NCBI RefSeq assembly: GCF_001570425.1
Contig: NZ_BCSX01000046.1
Coordinates: forward strand, 62,001-126,000
Direction: 5' to 3'
Origin: Mycolicibacterium brisbanense
GTDB lineage: Bacteria; Actinomycetota; Actinomycetes; Mycobacteriales; Mycobacteriaceae
Length of the DNA stretch: 64,000 nt
Part shown: in pieces, positions 14,994-23,732 of the stretch
Layout of the letters: each line of letters starts with the position of its first letter
Position numbering within the stretch: position 1 is the first letter of the stretch
Notes under the pieces: generated by a model
The model's input: only the letters and a program-made list of their open reading frames with translations
What the model was told of the DNA's origin: nothing
Databases searched by the model: none
Position numbers and translations under genes: made by a program

Positions 14994-17245
14994 GACTTGT
15001 CCAGGTACTCGACCCGGTCGGTCTCGACGAACTGGGCTGCCAGCAAGGCCATCCCGGCATTGTTCGGGTCGGTCTCGTAGAGGGATTCGCAGTATTCCCT
15101 GGCGTCGGTGATCACCTCGAGGTGTTCCCGCAGCGACAGGAAGCGGAGATTGATGGTCCGTCCGGACTGGTTGAGCCCCAACACATCTCCCTCACGACGC
15201 TCGTCGAGGTCGAGATCGGCGAGGGCGAAGCCGTCGAGGGTGCCCGCGACGGCCTTGATGCGCTCCCCCGCCTTGGAGGTCTCCGGGAGCCGGGTGGCCA
15301 GCAGGCACAAGCTGGGATGCTGCCCCCGACCGATGCGGCCGCGCAGCTGGTGCAGCTGGCTGATGCCGAATCGGTCGGCGTCCATCACCACCATCACCGT
15401 GGCGTTGGGCACGTCGACGCCCACCTCGATGACGGTGGTGCACACCAGGACGTCGAGGTCACCGGCGCGGAACGCCGACATGACCGCATCCTTCTCGTCG
15501 CCGGACAACCGGCCGTGCATGAGGCCCAGCCGCAGCCCGGCCAGGGGCCCGCGCTGCAGCCCGTCGAACAGCTCGGTGACGGTGACCGGCGGGGGCCCGG
15601 CCTGCCTGCCCTCCTTGGCGCCGTTGGTGTCCTTGTCGGATTCATCGATGCGCGACGCCACCACGTACGCCTGACGGCCCGCGGCCACCTCCTCGCGGAT
15701 CCGCGCCCACGCCCGGTCCAGCCAGGCCGGCTTCTGCGACACGAAAATCGTGTTGCTCGTGATGGGCTGGCGGCCGCGAGGCAGTTCCCGCAGCGTCGAG
15801 GTCTCCAGGTCGCCGTACACGGTCAGGGCGACGGTGCGCGGGATCGGGGTTGCGGTCATCACCAGCAGGTGCGGAGTCAAGCCCTCAGGCGCCTTGGCAC
15901 GCAAGGCATCTCGCTGCTCGACTCCGAACCGGTGCTGCTCGTCGACCACGACCATGCCGAGGTTCGCGAACTCCACCGCGTCCTGCAGCAGCGCGTGGGT
16001 GCCGATCACGATGCCCGCCGCGCCCGAGGCGACCTCCTCACGCGCCTGCCGCTTCTGCGGCGCCGACATCGATCCGGTCAGCAGCGCGACCCGCGTACCG
16101 TGCTCAGCTCCGCCGAGCTCGCCCGCCATCGCCAACGGCCCCAACGCGTCGCGCACCGACCGGGCATGTTGGGCGGCAAGGACTTCCGTCGGCGCCAGCA
16201 ACGCGCACTGGTAACCGGCATCGACCATCTGCAGCATCGCCAGCACCGACACGATGGTCTTGCCGGAGCCGACCTCGCCTTGCAGCATGCGGTTCATCGG
16301 GCGGGTAGAGGCGAGCTCGGCCGACACCACGTCGAGCACCTCACGCTGGCCCACGGTGAGGTCGAACGGCAGTGTCCGCAACAACTCGGCGGCCAGCCCG
16401 TCGTCGGTCCACGGCGCGGGCGGGCCGGACTCGCTCAACTCGCCATGGCGCCGGGCCACCAAACCCCATTGCAGTCCGATGGCCTCGTCATAGGTCAACC
16501 GCTCGGCGGCCCGATCGCGCTGCGCCGCATTCTCCGCGAGGTGAACCGCCCGCAACGCCTCGTCTTCGGTCATCAGATTCCGTTGCCGCACAAAGGATTC
16601 CGGCAGTGGATCGGGCACCGGGTCGAGCACGTCGAGCACCTGGCGCACACACGAGTAGATGTCCCAGCTCTGCACCTTGGCGCAGGCCGGGTAGATCGGG
16701 AAGAACTCCCGCTCGAACGCCGCCAGCATGTCGTCGCCGCTGGCCCCCGAAGCTGTCGCAATGGTTTTCAGCGACTTGGTGCCGAATTGCTTGCCCAGCG
16801 GCGAGCCGAGCACCAGGAACGCCGGATGGTCCAGCTGCAGGGTGTTGCGGAAGTACTTGACCTCACCGGAGAGCATGAGCCTGGTGTCGACCGGGAGCTT
16901 GTCGATCATCCATCCCGCATTGAAAAACGTTGCGGTCACCGCCGGCCGGTGCTTGCCGAGCGTGACGCGCAGCCACTTGCGGGTCTTCTGGCGCCCGGTC
17001 TTCTTGTCGAAGACCGGCTTCATCGTCCCCTCTTTGGTCTCGGTGACGACCTCGATGAAGGTGACGTGTTCGCCCTCTTCCAGATCGAGCGCCTCGCCTT
17101 CCCCGCGGACCGTCATGCCGTCGCTGTATTTGCGGGGATAGTGCCGCAACAGATCGTTGACGGTGCGGATACCGAAGTGCTCCTCCAACGGCTTGGCCGA
17201 CTTGGCCCCGATCACGAGGTCCAGCCGGTCGGAAAGGACGGCCAC
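14990..17245 (-). CDS. recG: ATP-dependent DNA helicase RecG
   Basis: 751-residue monomeric superfamily 2 helicase that remodels stalled forks and Holliday junctions. The N-terminal wedge/OB domain covers about 1-200. Walker A is GEVGSGKT, the DExH box VVVDEQHRFGVEQR, motif III MTATPIPRT, and the C-terminal helicase domain includes HQLRGRIGRGQHPSLC and the RecG tail FLSLREH. GTG start at 17245, overlapping the upstream DAK2 stop by one base (TAGTG). Length and motif order are complete. In the same position as Rv2973c. Confidence 0.97.
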   Translation of the reverse strand: MAVLSDRLDLVIGAKSAKPLEEHFGIRTVNDLLRHYPRKYSDGMTVRGEGEALDLEEGEHVTFIEVVTETKEGTMKPVFDKKTGRQKTRKWLRVTLGKHRPAVTATFFNAGWMIDKLPVDTRLMLSGEVKYFRNTLQLDHPAFLVLGSPLGKQFGTKSLKTIATASGASGDDMLAAFEREFFPIYPACAKVQSWDIYSCVRQVLDVLDPVPDPLPESFVRQRNLMTEDEALRAVHLAENAAQRDRAAERLTYDEAIGLQWGLVARRHGELSESGPPAPWTDDGLAAELLRTLPFDLTVGQREVLDVVSAELASTRPMNRMLQGEVGSGKTIVSVLAMLQMVDAGYQCALLAPTEVLAAQHARSVRDALGPLAMAGELGGAEHGTRVALLTGSMSAPQKRQAREEVASGAAGIVIGTHALLQDAVEFANLGMVVVDEQHRFGVEQRDALRAKAPEGLTPHLLVMTATPIPRTVALTVYGDLETSTLRELPRGRQPITSNTIFVSQKPAWLDRAWARIREEVAAGRQAYVVASRIDESDKDTNGAKEGRQAGPPPVTVTELFDGLQRGPLAGLRLGLMHGRLSGDEKDAVMSAFRAGDLDVLVCTTVIEVGVDVPNATVMVVMDADRFGISQLHQLRGRIGRGQHPSLCLLATRLPETSKAGERIKAVAGTLDGFALADLDLDERREGDVLGLNQSGRTINLRFLSLREHLEVITDAREYCESLYETDPNNAGMALLAAQFVETDRVEYLDKS

Positions 17246-18870
17246 TACTCGACTCCGATCAGCAGGGCATCACCGCGGTGGCCGGTGTGATACGTCACGA
17301 GTTCGGCCCCGAGATGTGCGCGGTGCACGTGTTCTTGCAGCGCCTTGCCCACCTCAGGGTTGACCCCTTCGCCCGTCAGCACGGTGATCAACTCGCCGCC
17401 GGCAAGAAGCAGCAGATCGATGAGACCGGCCGCCGCGGTGGTGATGTCGGGGCCGACGATCAGCACCTCGTCGCCGGCGATGCCGAGGCCGTCACCCGGT
17501 TTACATGTGCCCGCCCACGTCAGGGCCTCCTCGGTGGCCACGCGGACCGAGCCGTGCCGGGCGCCCGCGGCTGCACGGGCCATCGTGTAGCCGTCGTCGA
17601 CGGCCTGCCGGGCGCCGTCGTGGACGGCCAGCGCCGCGAGCCCCTGCACCATCGAGCCGGTCGGCACCGGCACCACGTCGATACCCCAACCGATGGCGGC
17701 CGTGCAGCCCGCGACGAGTTCCTCGGCGGCCACATATCCGTTGGGCAGTACCATCACCTGTGCGGCTCCGGTGTCGACGAGCGCGCGCAGGAGTTGCTTG
17801 GCGCTGACCGCCTCACCCTCCTGGGGACGCAGCACGGCCGCACCCTCGCCGGCGAACAGTTCGACTCCACCGTCGCCGTCGACGACGGCCAGCACGGCCC
17901 GCGGTTTGGCCCAACCGCCCGCGGGTCGCGTGTCCGGGCCGCCGAGCAACGCGGTGATCTGGATGCGGCTCAACGTGCCCACCGCCAAACCCGCCTCGAC
18001 GGCCGCACCGGCATCGTCGACGTGCACATGGACCGAGAACTCGTTGCGGCCCGAGGTGGCGATGGTCACCGACTCGCCCAGCTGGTCGAGCGCAGCCCGT
18101 AATCCCTCGAGAGCGTCGGCGTCGCATCCGCTGAGCAGATACATCACCTCGAACTGCGGCGGAGCCGAGGTGACTGCGGCAGGCAGGGACGGCTGCGCCG
18201 ACGGCTGGTAGGCCGGCCGCCGCGCCGTATGGCCCGCGATCGTGGATGCCATCGCGTCCAGCAGCACCAGCAGGCCGCGGCCACCGGAATCGACCACTCC
18301 GGCTTCCGCGAGCACGTCGAGCTGGTGCGGTGTCTGGTCCAGCGCTGCGGCAGCGGCGTCCGCGGCGGCCACGGTGACCGCCGCCAGATCGGCGCCGTCG
18401 GCGGCGCGGTGCTCGGCAGCACCGGCAGCGGCCTGCAGAACCGAGACGATGGTGCCGGGCACCGGCTCACCCATCGACGCGACGACGAGCGCGACGGCAT
18501 GCCGCAGGCACGCGCCGAACAGCACACCGTCGATGTCGTAGAGATCACCGTCGCGCTGCGCCGCGGCCGACGCGACCACCTCGGCGACGGCCAGCAGGAT
18601 CTGCGACAGGATCACCCCGGAGTTCCCCCGGGCGCCCTGCAGCGCGCCCGCGGCCAGGGCGGCGGCTACCTGCGCGACGTCGCCCGCCGGTTGGGCATCC
18701 ACCTGCGCCCAGGCCGAGCGCATGGTGAACAGCATGTTGGTGCCGGTGTCGGCGTCGGGCACCGGGAAGACATTGAGCCGGTTGATCTCGTCGGTGTGCG
18801 CGATGAGGTCACCGACGGCAGTGTGCGCCCACGCGCGCAGAGCGGAGGCATCGAGCCGTCCAGCAGCCAC
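17245..18870 (-). CDS. DAK2 domain protein (FakA/Rv2974c type)
   Basis: 541-residue cytosolic protein with an N-terminal DhaL/DAK2 phosphatase-kinase-like domain and a C-terminal FakB-interacting-type domain. The nucleotide/Mg site is FPVPDADTGTNML, with the conserved GARGNSGVILSQ and DSGGRGLLVLLDA further on. In firmicutes FakA phosphorylates fatty acids bound to FakB, and the actinobacterial orthologs are little studied. It is first in an operon with recG (one-base overlap). The 261 bp upstream separate it from the divergent rpmB. Kinase function is inferred from family. Confidence 0.85.
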   Translation of the reverse strand: MAAGRLDASALRAWAHTAVGDLIAHTDEINRLNVFPVPDADTGTNMLFTMRSAWAQVDAQPAGDVAQVAAALAAGALQGARGNSGVILSQILLAVAEVVASAAAQRDGDLYDIDGVLFGACLRHAVALVVASMGEPVPGTIVSVLQAAAGAAEHRAADGADLAAVTVAAADAAAAALDQTPHQLDVLAEAGVVDSGGRGLLVLLDAMASTIAGHTARRPAYQPSAQPSLPAAVTSAPPQFEVMYLLSGCDADALEGLRAALDQLGESVTIATSGRNEFSVHVHVDDAGAAVEAGLAVGTLSRIQITALLGGPDTRPAGGWAKPRAVLAVVDGDGGVELFAGEGAAVLRPQEGEAVSAKQLLRALVDTGAAQVMVLPNGYVAAEELVAGCTAAIGWGIDVVPVPTGSMVQGLAALAVHDGARQAVDDGYTMARAAAGARHGSVRVATEEALTWAGTCKPGDGLGIAGDEVLIVGPDITTAAAGLIDLLLLAGGELITVLTGEGVNPEVGKALQEHVHRAHLGAELVTYHTGHRGDALLIGVE

Positions 18871-19020
18871 CGAAACCCCCTCCAGATCCCGAGCCGTTCG
18901 CCTGAGAACACACGCCGCGCGGCATGGCCGCCGTGCGCGTCAGCCTAGCCAGTGCCTGCGACAATGCTGATCAGACCATCGGGTCCTGTGCATAACCTGA
19001 CACGCGGCTCACCGGCGATT

Positions 19021-19049
19021 TTGGCGATACCCTGGCCTCTCGGTATCCT
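19021..19049 (+). promoter_or_regulatory. probable sigma-A promoter of rpmB
   Basis: TTGGCG (19021-19026), a 17-bp spacer and TATCCT (19044-19049) lie about 75 bp before the rpmB leader end. Spacing and -10 match vegetative mycobacterial promoters. Between this and the DAK2 start (18871-19020) I see nothing else. Confidence 0.5.
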
Positions 19050-19131
19050 GGTCAGGTTGTCGGGTCGAGCCGCGCAGTTTTGCGGCGACCAAACCCAGAC
19101 CCCCAAGAACTGATTTCAAGGAGTTGTTGAT

Positions 19132-19326
19132 ATGGCTGCCGTGTGCGATATCTGCGGGAAGGGGCCGGGCTTCGGCAAGTCGGTGTCGCATTCGCATCGG
19201 CGGACCAACCGACGCTGGGACCCGAACATTCAGTCGGTCCGTGCCGTGGCACGCCCGGGCGGTAACAAGCAGCGCGTGAACGCCTGCACCTCCTGCATCA
19301 AGGCCGGCAAGGTCTCGCGCGGCTAA
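19132..19326 (+). CDS. rpmB: 50S ribosomal protein L28
   Basis: 64-residue large-subunit protein. It starts MAAVCDICGKGPGFG and ends CTSCIKAGKVSRG. Both CxxC pairs (C5/C8, C52/C55) are intact, so this is the zinc-binding (C+) form, whereas mycobacteria also carry zinc-free paralogs induced under zinc starvation. An AAGGAG Shine-Dalgarno lies 9 bases before the ATG. The gene is monocistronic, between a sigma-A-like promoter and a strong hairpin terminator. It is often annotated next to the recG/DAK2 genes in actinobacteria. Confidence 0.96.
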   Translation: MAAVCDICGKGPGFGKSVSHSHRRTNRRWDPNIQSVRAVARPGGNKQRVNACTSCIKAGKVSRG

Positions 19327-19339
19327 GCGCTTGCGCCAA

Positions 19340-19404
19340 AACGACGACCAACACCGCTGACCGCTCGCGCGAAAGCGCGGGCGGTCGCGTGTTCGGCCGT
19401 CGTT
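19340..19404 (+). terminator. nested hairpin terminator after rpmB
   Basis: Inner stem GACCGC-CGCGC around a GAAA loop (19359-19386), enclosed by an outer 7-bp stem AACGACG/CGTCGTT (19340-19346, 19398-19404). It begins 13 bp after the rpmB stop. No long T-tract follows, as is common in mycobacteria. Confidence 0.7.
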
Positions 19405-19438
19405 TAACCGTCGGGTGGGCAGGGTACCTCCTGCCGTC

Positions 19439-19801
19439 ATGAGCCCTCTTCGCCTGTCCGGTCGATTCCTGTACGGATGCGCCTGCATGCTGGCCGCCGC
19501 TTCGGCGCTGTCGGCATGCGGGAGCAACAACTCCGGCGACCAGACCACCGGAACCACCACGTCGACGACCTCGAGCACCACGCCGAGCCCAGCGCCGACA
19601 GAGCAGACCACGGTCTCGCTGGCGCCTACGGCGCCCCCGGAAGAGACCACGAGTGGTGGCGGCAACGGGACTGTCATGATCCCGTCACCTCCGGCGATCC
19701 CATCACCTCCGGCCATCCCTGCCCCGCCGGCAATCCCGTCACCGCCCGCCATCCCGGCACCCCCGGCGATCCCGTCGCCGCCCGGCGTGCCGATGCCGTA
19801 A
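19439..19801 (+). CDS. proline-rich putative lipoprotein
   Basis: 120-residue secreted protein of unknown function. A signal peptide ends in the lipobox LSAC (Cys27 from ATG 19439), so lipidation is likely. The mature part is a Thr/Ser-rich linker followed by a tandem proline repeat alternating IPSPPA and IPAPPA, ending PGVPMP. No folded domain is visible. Such low-complexity lipoproteins may span or decorate the cell wall. The frame extends 8 codons upstream, but ATG 19439 gives the best signal peptide. Convergent with ung, 12 bp apart. Confidence 0.72.
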   Translation: MSPLRLSGRFLYGCACMLAAASALSACGSNNSGDQTTGTTTSTTSSTTPSPAPTEQTTVSLAPTAPPEETTSGGGNGTVMIPSPPAIPSPPAIPAPPAIPSPPAIPAPPAIPSPPGVPMP

Positions 19802-19813
19802 GCGTCGGCACCG

Positions 19814-20482
19814 TCAGGGCAATTGCCAGTCGATGGGCTCGACGCCCTTCTGCCGCAAGAGCTCATTGACTCGGCTGAACGGCCTCGACCCGAAGAATCC
19901 CCGCGATGCCGACAACGGTGACGGGTGCGGCGACTCGATGATGGCGCAATCCCCCTCGGCGAGCATCGGTTTCAGGGTCGACGCATCACGCCCCCACAGC
20001 ACCGCGACCAGCGGCTGATCGCGCGCCACCAGCGCCCGGATCGCGCATTCGGTGACCGCCTCCCACCCCTTGCCGCGGTGCGACGCCGGTGTGCCGGGCC
20101 GCACGGTCAGTACGCGGTTGAGCAACAGCACACCACGCTCGGCCCACGGGGTCAGGTCACCGGTACTCGGCTGCGGAAAGCCGAGATCCTCGGTGTATTC
20201 GGTGAAAATGTTGGACAGACTGCGGGGCAACGGCCGCACTTCCGGTGCGACCGAGAAACTCAGGCCGACCGCGTGTCCGGGCGTCGGGTACGGATCCTGC
20301 CCGACGATCAGCACCCGCACCTGATCGAACGGAAAGCTGAAGGCGCGCAAGATATTCTGGCCGGCAGGCAGATACCTTCTGCCCGCACTGAGTTCTTCGC
20401 GCAGGAACTCCCCCATCTGCGCCACCTGAGCCCCGACAGGTTCCAGTGCCCGCGCCCAACCGTCCTCGACAAGCTCACTCAT
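19814..20482 (-). CDS. ung: uracil-DNA glycosylase, family 1
   Basis: 222-residue base-excision repair enzyme removing uracil from DNA. The catalytic water-activating aspartate lies in VGQDPYPTPGHAVGLSFS, and the Leu-insertion loop with catalytic histidine in SPHPSPLSASRGFFGSRPF. ATG 20482 (MSELVEDGWARAL) gives the usual family length. The frame is open 41 codons further upstream, but that stretch is made of 27-bp tandem repeats (VADARSNSG units) and is better seen as leader DNA. Same strand as thiL upstream. Confidence 0.94.
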   Translation of the reverse strand: MSELVEDGWARALEPVGAQVAQMGEFLREELSAGRRYLPAGQNILRAFSFPFDQVRVLIVGQDPYPTPGHAVGLSFSVAPEVRPLPRSLSNIFTEYTEDLGFPQPSTGDLTPWAERGVLLLNRVLTVRPGTPASHRGKGWEAVTECAIRALVARDQPLVAVLWGRDASTLKPMLAEGDCAIIESPHPSPLSASRGFFGSRPFSRVNELLRQKGVEPIDWQLP

Positions 20483-20498
20483 CGGTCGCGCTTTTGTT

Positions 20499-20606
20499 GA
20501 ACTGCTCCTCGCGTCCGCCACCCCTGAATTGCTCCTCGCGTCCGCCACCCCTGAATTGCTCCTCGCGTCCGCCACCGTCGAACTGCTCCCCGCATCCATC
20601 ACCACG
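20499..20606. repeat. four 27-bp tandem repeats upstream of ung
   Basis: Units at 20499, 20526, 20553 and 20580. Units 1-3 differ at only a few bases and unit 4 is degenerate. Read on the minus strand, units 1-3 carry GCGGACGCGAGGAGC, a Shine-Dalgarno-like module also found before gltX (35463-35477) and, with changes, before pfkA (about 59402). The unit length is a multiple of three and keeps the ung frame open. Confidence 0.9.
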
Positions 20607-20630
20607 AAAAGCCAACCTAGCGTGAACCCG

Positions 20631-21602
20631 TCAATCGAACGACTGCCATCCCGGGTTTCCCGCCCACGCGTCGCCGTCGAGCAGCACCGCCGCCGGCCCG
20701 TCGAGCACCCGCCCGATCACCCGCCAGCCGTCCGGCGGTGAGCCGCGGAACGTCGCCACCAGGGCGTGGTCCTCGCCACCGCCGAGCACCCACGCCAGCG
20801 GGTCGGCGCCGATTGCCGTGGCAGCGGCGGCGACGGCAGCCGTGTCGCTCTCGAGCGCCGCGGCGGCAAGATCGATGACGGCCCCGGACGCCGAGGCGAT
20901 ATGACCCAGATCAGCCAATAATCCGTCCGACACGTCGGTCATCGCGGTGGCGCCTGCCCGCGCCGCGGCCGCGCCTTGGCCGTACGGCGGTTCCGGCACC
21001 AGATGGCGCCGCCGCAACTCGGGATGGTCGTGAATTCCGTTGTGCCACAGCGCATATCCGGCTGCCGATCGCCCGAGCTCACCGACCACGGCAACGGTGT
21101 CTCCGGGCCGGGCGGTGCTGCGCAGCACCGGGGGTCGGCCTTCGAGATCGCCGAGCACGGTGACCGATACCACCCACTGTGGCGCCCGCACCAGATCGCC
21201 GCCGACGATGCCGGCTCCGAGCCGCCGCGCCTCGTCCCACAGCCCGTCGGCGAGTTCGACCGCTGCGGCACTTGGGGTGTCGGCGGGCGCGCCGAACGCG
21301 ACCACGAATGCCGTGGCCCGCCCGCCCATCGCTTCGATATCGGCGGCGTTCTGCGCGATGGCCTTGCGGCCGATGTCGTGCGGCGTCGACCAGTCCAGCC
21401 GGAAGTGCCGGTCCTGCACCAGCATGTCGACCGATATGGCGGTGCGGCCGTCATCGGCGCGTACCAGCGCGGCGTCATCACCCGGACCGAGCGTCACCGC
21501 CGCGGGCTGTACCCGCCCAGCCACGAGCCGATCGATGACGGCGAACTCACCGACGCCGCCCAGAGTCTCCGAGTCGTGCCCGCTCGAATTTACGCCGGCC
21601 AT
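20631..21602 (-). CDS. thiL: thiamine-monophosphate kinase
   Basis: 323-residue enzyme converting thiamine phosphate to the diphosphate cofactor with ATP. PurM-like fold. Metal/ATP residues are in LGPGDDAALV, DMLVQDRHF and AAD IEAMGG (split), and the C-terminal half includes TDVSDGLLADLGHIA and GGGEDHALV. The length is normal. Upstream it is divergent from the small RAM-domain gene. Downstream comes the 27-bp repeat block and then ung on the same strand, the Rv2976c-Rv2977c order. Confidence 0.95.
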   Translation of the reverse strand: MAGVNSSGHDSETLGGVGEFAVIDRLVAGRVQPAAVTLGPGDDAALVRADDGRTAISVDMLVQDRHFRLDWSTPHDIGRKAIAQNAADIEAMGGRATAFVVAFGAPADTPSAAAVELADGLWDEARRLGAGIVGGDLVRAPQWVVSVTVLGDLEGRPPVLRSTARPGDTVAVVGELGRSAAGYALWHNGIHDHPELRRRHLVPEPPYGQGAAAARAGATAMTDVSDGLLADLGHIASASGAVIDLAAAALESDTAAVAAAATAIGADPLAWVLGGGEDHALVATFRGSPPDGWRVIGRVLDGPAAVLLDGDAWAGNPGWQSFD

Positions 21603-21709
21603 AGCCCCCTCCTACCGGTCGCGGCCGTGCTCTGAACACCGGGCGGACCTACGGTAGTTTGTTTGTCTGCGGCGAGTGAGTCTATGCAGCGACACGGAGG
21701 AGACAGCGG

Positions 21710-21952
21710 GTGGTGGAGGCTTACATGCTGATCCAGACCGAGGTGGGCCGCGCCGAGGTCGTCGCGAAGGCGCTGGCGGTCCTGCCCGGTGTGCAGTCGG
21801 CCGAATATGTCACCGGCCCCTACGACGTGGTCCTGCGCGTCGGCGCCGATACGCTCGCGGCCCTGCAGTCCGAGGTGGTTCCCAGTGTGCAGCAGGTCAC
21901 CGGGATAACCCGGACGCTCACCTGCCCGATCGCCAACGGAGCTCAGCCATAG
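21710..21952 (+). CDS. stand-alone Lrp/AsnC ligand-binding (RAM) domain protein
   Basis: 80-residue protein consisting only of the regulator-of-amino-acid-metabolism domain (AYMLIQTEVGRAEVVAKALAV, PYDVVLRVGADT, ITRTLTCPI), without the DNA-binding half. Such proteins form oligomers that bind small effectors or associate with full-length Lrp proteins. Two consecutive GTG codons (21710, 21713) are possible starts, both preceded by GGAGGAG. Ends ten bases before the DUF3515 gene, so co-transcription is likely. Confidence 0.85.
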   Translation: MVEAYMLIQTEVGRAEVVAKALAVLPGVQSAEYVTGPYDVVLRVGADTLAALQSEVVPSVQQVTGITRTLTCPIANGAQP

Positions 21953-21962
21953 AGTTGGCTGC

Positions 21963-22547
21963 GTGAGCGACCCGCAGACCACCGACGGACCACCCCGCGC
22001 CCTGCTCATCGCAGCGGTAGTGGTGGCGGTGTCGGTGTTGATCACCGTGCTGGGGATCGCGGCGGCGCGCCAGCAGTCCCCGGACCATCCACCGGTGGCG
22101 ATCTCCACGGTTCCGGCCCCGCAGGCGCAAAGTCCCGAATGCGGTGCCCTGCTCAACGGCCTGCCCGAGCAGCTGGGCGATTTCCTGCGCGCGCCCACTG
22201 TCGAACCCACCCCGGCGGGTACCGCGGCATGGCAGGGCGAATCCGGTACCGAACCGGTCATCCTGCGCTGCGGCCTGGAACGTCCCACCGATTTCGTCGT
22301 GGGCACGCCCCTACAGCTGGTCGACGATGTGCAGTGGTTTCGCGTGGGAGATGAGGGGGCGGCACCGGGGGCAGCCCCGGCAGGCACACCCGACCAGGCG
22401 CGGAGCACCTGGTACGCCGTCGACCGGCCCGTCTATGTCGCACTGACGCTGCCGGCAGGGTCCGGGCCGACGCCGATTCAGCTGATCTCCGCGCAGATCA
22501 CCCGCACCATGCCGGCCCGCCCGCCGGATCCGGGCCCGGCGCGCTGA
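21963..22547 (+). CDS. DUF3515 family exported protein
   Basis: 194-residue protein with one N-terminal transmembrane helix (about 14-34, ALLIAAVVVAVSVLITVLGIA in part) and an extracytoplasmic domain of the DUF3515 type (SPECGALLNGLPEQLGDF, ILRCGLERP, WYAVDRPVYVALTLP). Two cysteines at conserved positions may pair. Function unknown. Always near ddlA/thiL in mycobacteria (Rv2980 position). GTG start at 21963. Its stop is separated by one base from the convergent ddlA stop, so there is no room for a separate terminator. Confidence 0.85.
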   Translation: MSDPQTTDGPPRALLIAAVVVAVSVLITVLGIAAARQQSPDHPPVAISTVPAPQAQSPECGALLNGLPEQLGDFLRAPTVEPTPAGTAAWQGESGTEPVILRCGLERPTDFVVGTPLQLVDDVQWFRVGDEGAAPGAAPAGTPDQARSTWYAVDRPVYVALTLPAGSGPTPIQLISAQITRTMPARPPDPGPAR

Positions 22548-22548
22548 C

Positions 22549-23670
22549 TCAGCGCAAGCCGGTGCCGCGGGCCAGTGCCGTGTCGACCATCGCCGCGAGC
22601 AGGGTCGGATAGTCGACGCCGCTGGCCGCCCACATGCGGGGGAACATCGAGATCGTGGTGAACCCGGGCATGGTGTTGATCTCATTGATCACCGGACCGT
22701 CGTCGGTGAGGAAGAAGTCGACACGCGCCAGGCCTTGGCCGTCGAGCGCGGTGAACGCCCGTACCGCGAGGTCACGGATCTCGTCGGCGGTGTCGTCCTC
22801 GATCTTGGCGGGCACGTCCAGTTCGGCGGCGTCGACGAGATATTTGGTGGCGAAGTCGTAGAAGCCGTCCTCACGACCCCGCACGCCGGCCACCCGGATC
22901 TCCCCCACCGTGCTGGCTTCCACTGAGCCATCAGGGAATTCGAGCACGCCGCATTCCAGTTCGCGCCCGGGGATCGCGGCTTCGACGATGACCTTCGGGT
23001 CGTGGCGGCGGGCCAACTCGATGGCGGCGGGCAGCTCGTCCCACGCCGTGACGCGGCTCACCCCGATCGACGATCCCCCGCGGGAGGGCTTGACGAACAC
23101 CGGCAGCCCGAGCCGCTCGCGCTGCTCGAGATCCACCGTGGCGTCCTTCGGGCGCAGCACGACGTGGTCGCCGATCGGCAGACCCTCGGCGGCCAGCAGC
23201 TTCTTGGTGAATTCCTTGTCCATGCCGGCGGCACTGGAGAACACGCCCGAGCCGACATACGGCACACCGGCCAGCTCGAGCAGGCCCTGGATGGTGCCGT
23301 CCTCGCCGTAGGGTCCGTGCAGCACGGGGAACACGACGTCGACGGACGCCAGCACCTGTCCTGGGCCGGAGCCCAACGACAACAGCTGACCGCTGCGCAT
23401 GGGGTCCGCGGGCAGCGCAAGGGCGGTGCCGGAGGTGTCGGTGACGCCGGGTAGCTGACCGTCGGTGATGGCCAGGGTCTCCGGCCTGCCGTCGGTGAGC
23501 ATCCAGGAGCCTTCGGGCGTTATGCCGACGGCGACCACCTCGAACCGTTCCGGGTCGAGGTTGCGCAGGATACTGCCCGCCGACACGCAGGAAATCGCAT
23601 GTTCGGAGCTGCGTCCGCCGTACACGACGGCGACGCGGATCCGGGACCCGGGCTGATTGCGGACAGTCAC
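22549..23670 (-). CDS. ddlA: D-alanine--D-alanine ligase
   Basis: 373-residue ATP-grasp enzyme making the D-Ala-D-Ala dipeptide for peptidoglycan, the target of D-cycloserine. The N-terminal VAVVYGGRSSEHAISC substrate loop, central FVKPSRGGSSIGVS ATP-grasp loop and C-terminal INEINTMPGFTTISMFP are all present, and the length is typical of mycobacterial Ddl. It lies downstream of the PLP enzyme and gpsA on the same strand, separated by 62 bp, so it may be in the same transcript. Confidence 0.97.
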   Translation of the reverse strand: MTVRNQPGSRIRVAVVYGGRSSEHAISCVSAGSILRNLDPERFEVVAVGITPEGSWMLTDGRPETLAITDGQLPGVTDTSGTALALPADPMRSGQLLSLGSGPGQVLASVDVVFPVLHGPYGEDGTIQGLLELAGVPYVGSGVFSSAAGMDKEFTKKLLAAEGLPIGDHVVLRPKDATVDLEQRERLGLPVFVKPSRGGSSIGVSRVTAWDELPAAIELARRHDPKVIVEAAIPGRELECGVLEFPDGSVEASTVGEIRVAGVRGREDGFYDFATKYLVDAAELDVPAKIEDDTADEIRDLAVRAFTALDGQGLARVDFFLTDDGPVINEINTMPGFTTISMFPRMWAASGVDYPTLLAAMVDTALARGTGLR

Positions 23671-23732
23671 AACCTAGAGAGGCTACCGCCCTGGGCGGAC
23701 CTCACCTTTCAGCGCGTCCTGACCTGCGGTTT

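Noticed and set aside
15122..17290. 722-codon + frame opposite recG
   Set aside because: High-GC antisense shadow, no recognisable protein; recG is complete on the minus strand.
20483..20605. N-terminal extension of Ung (41 residues)
   Set aside because: Encoded by tandem repeats with SD-like content; the family starts at the MSELVEDG methionine.
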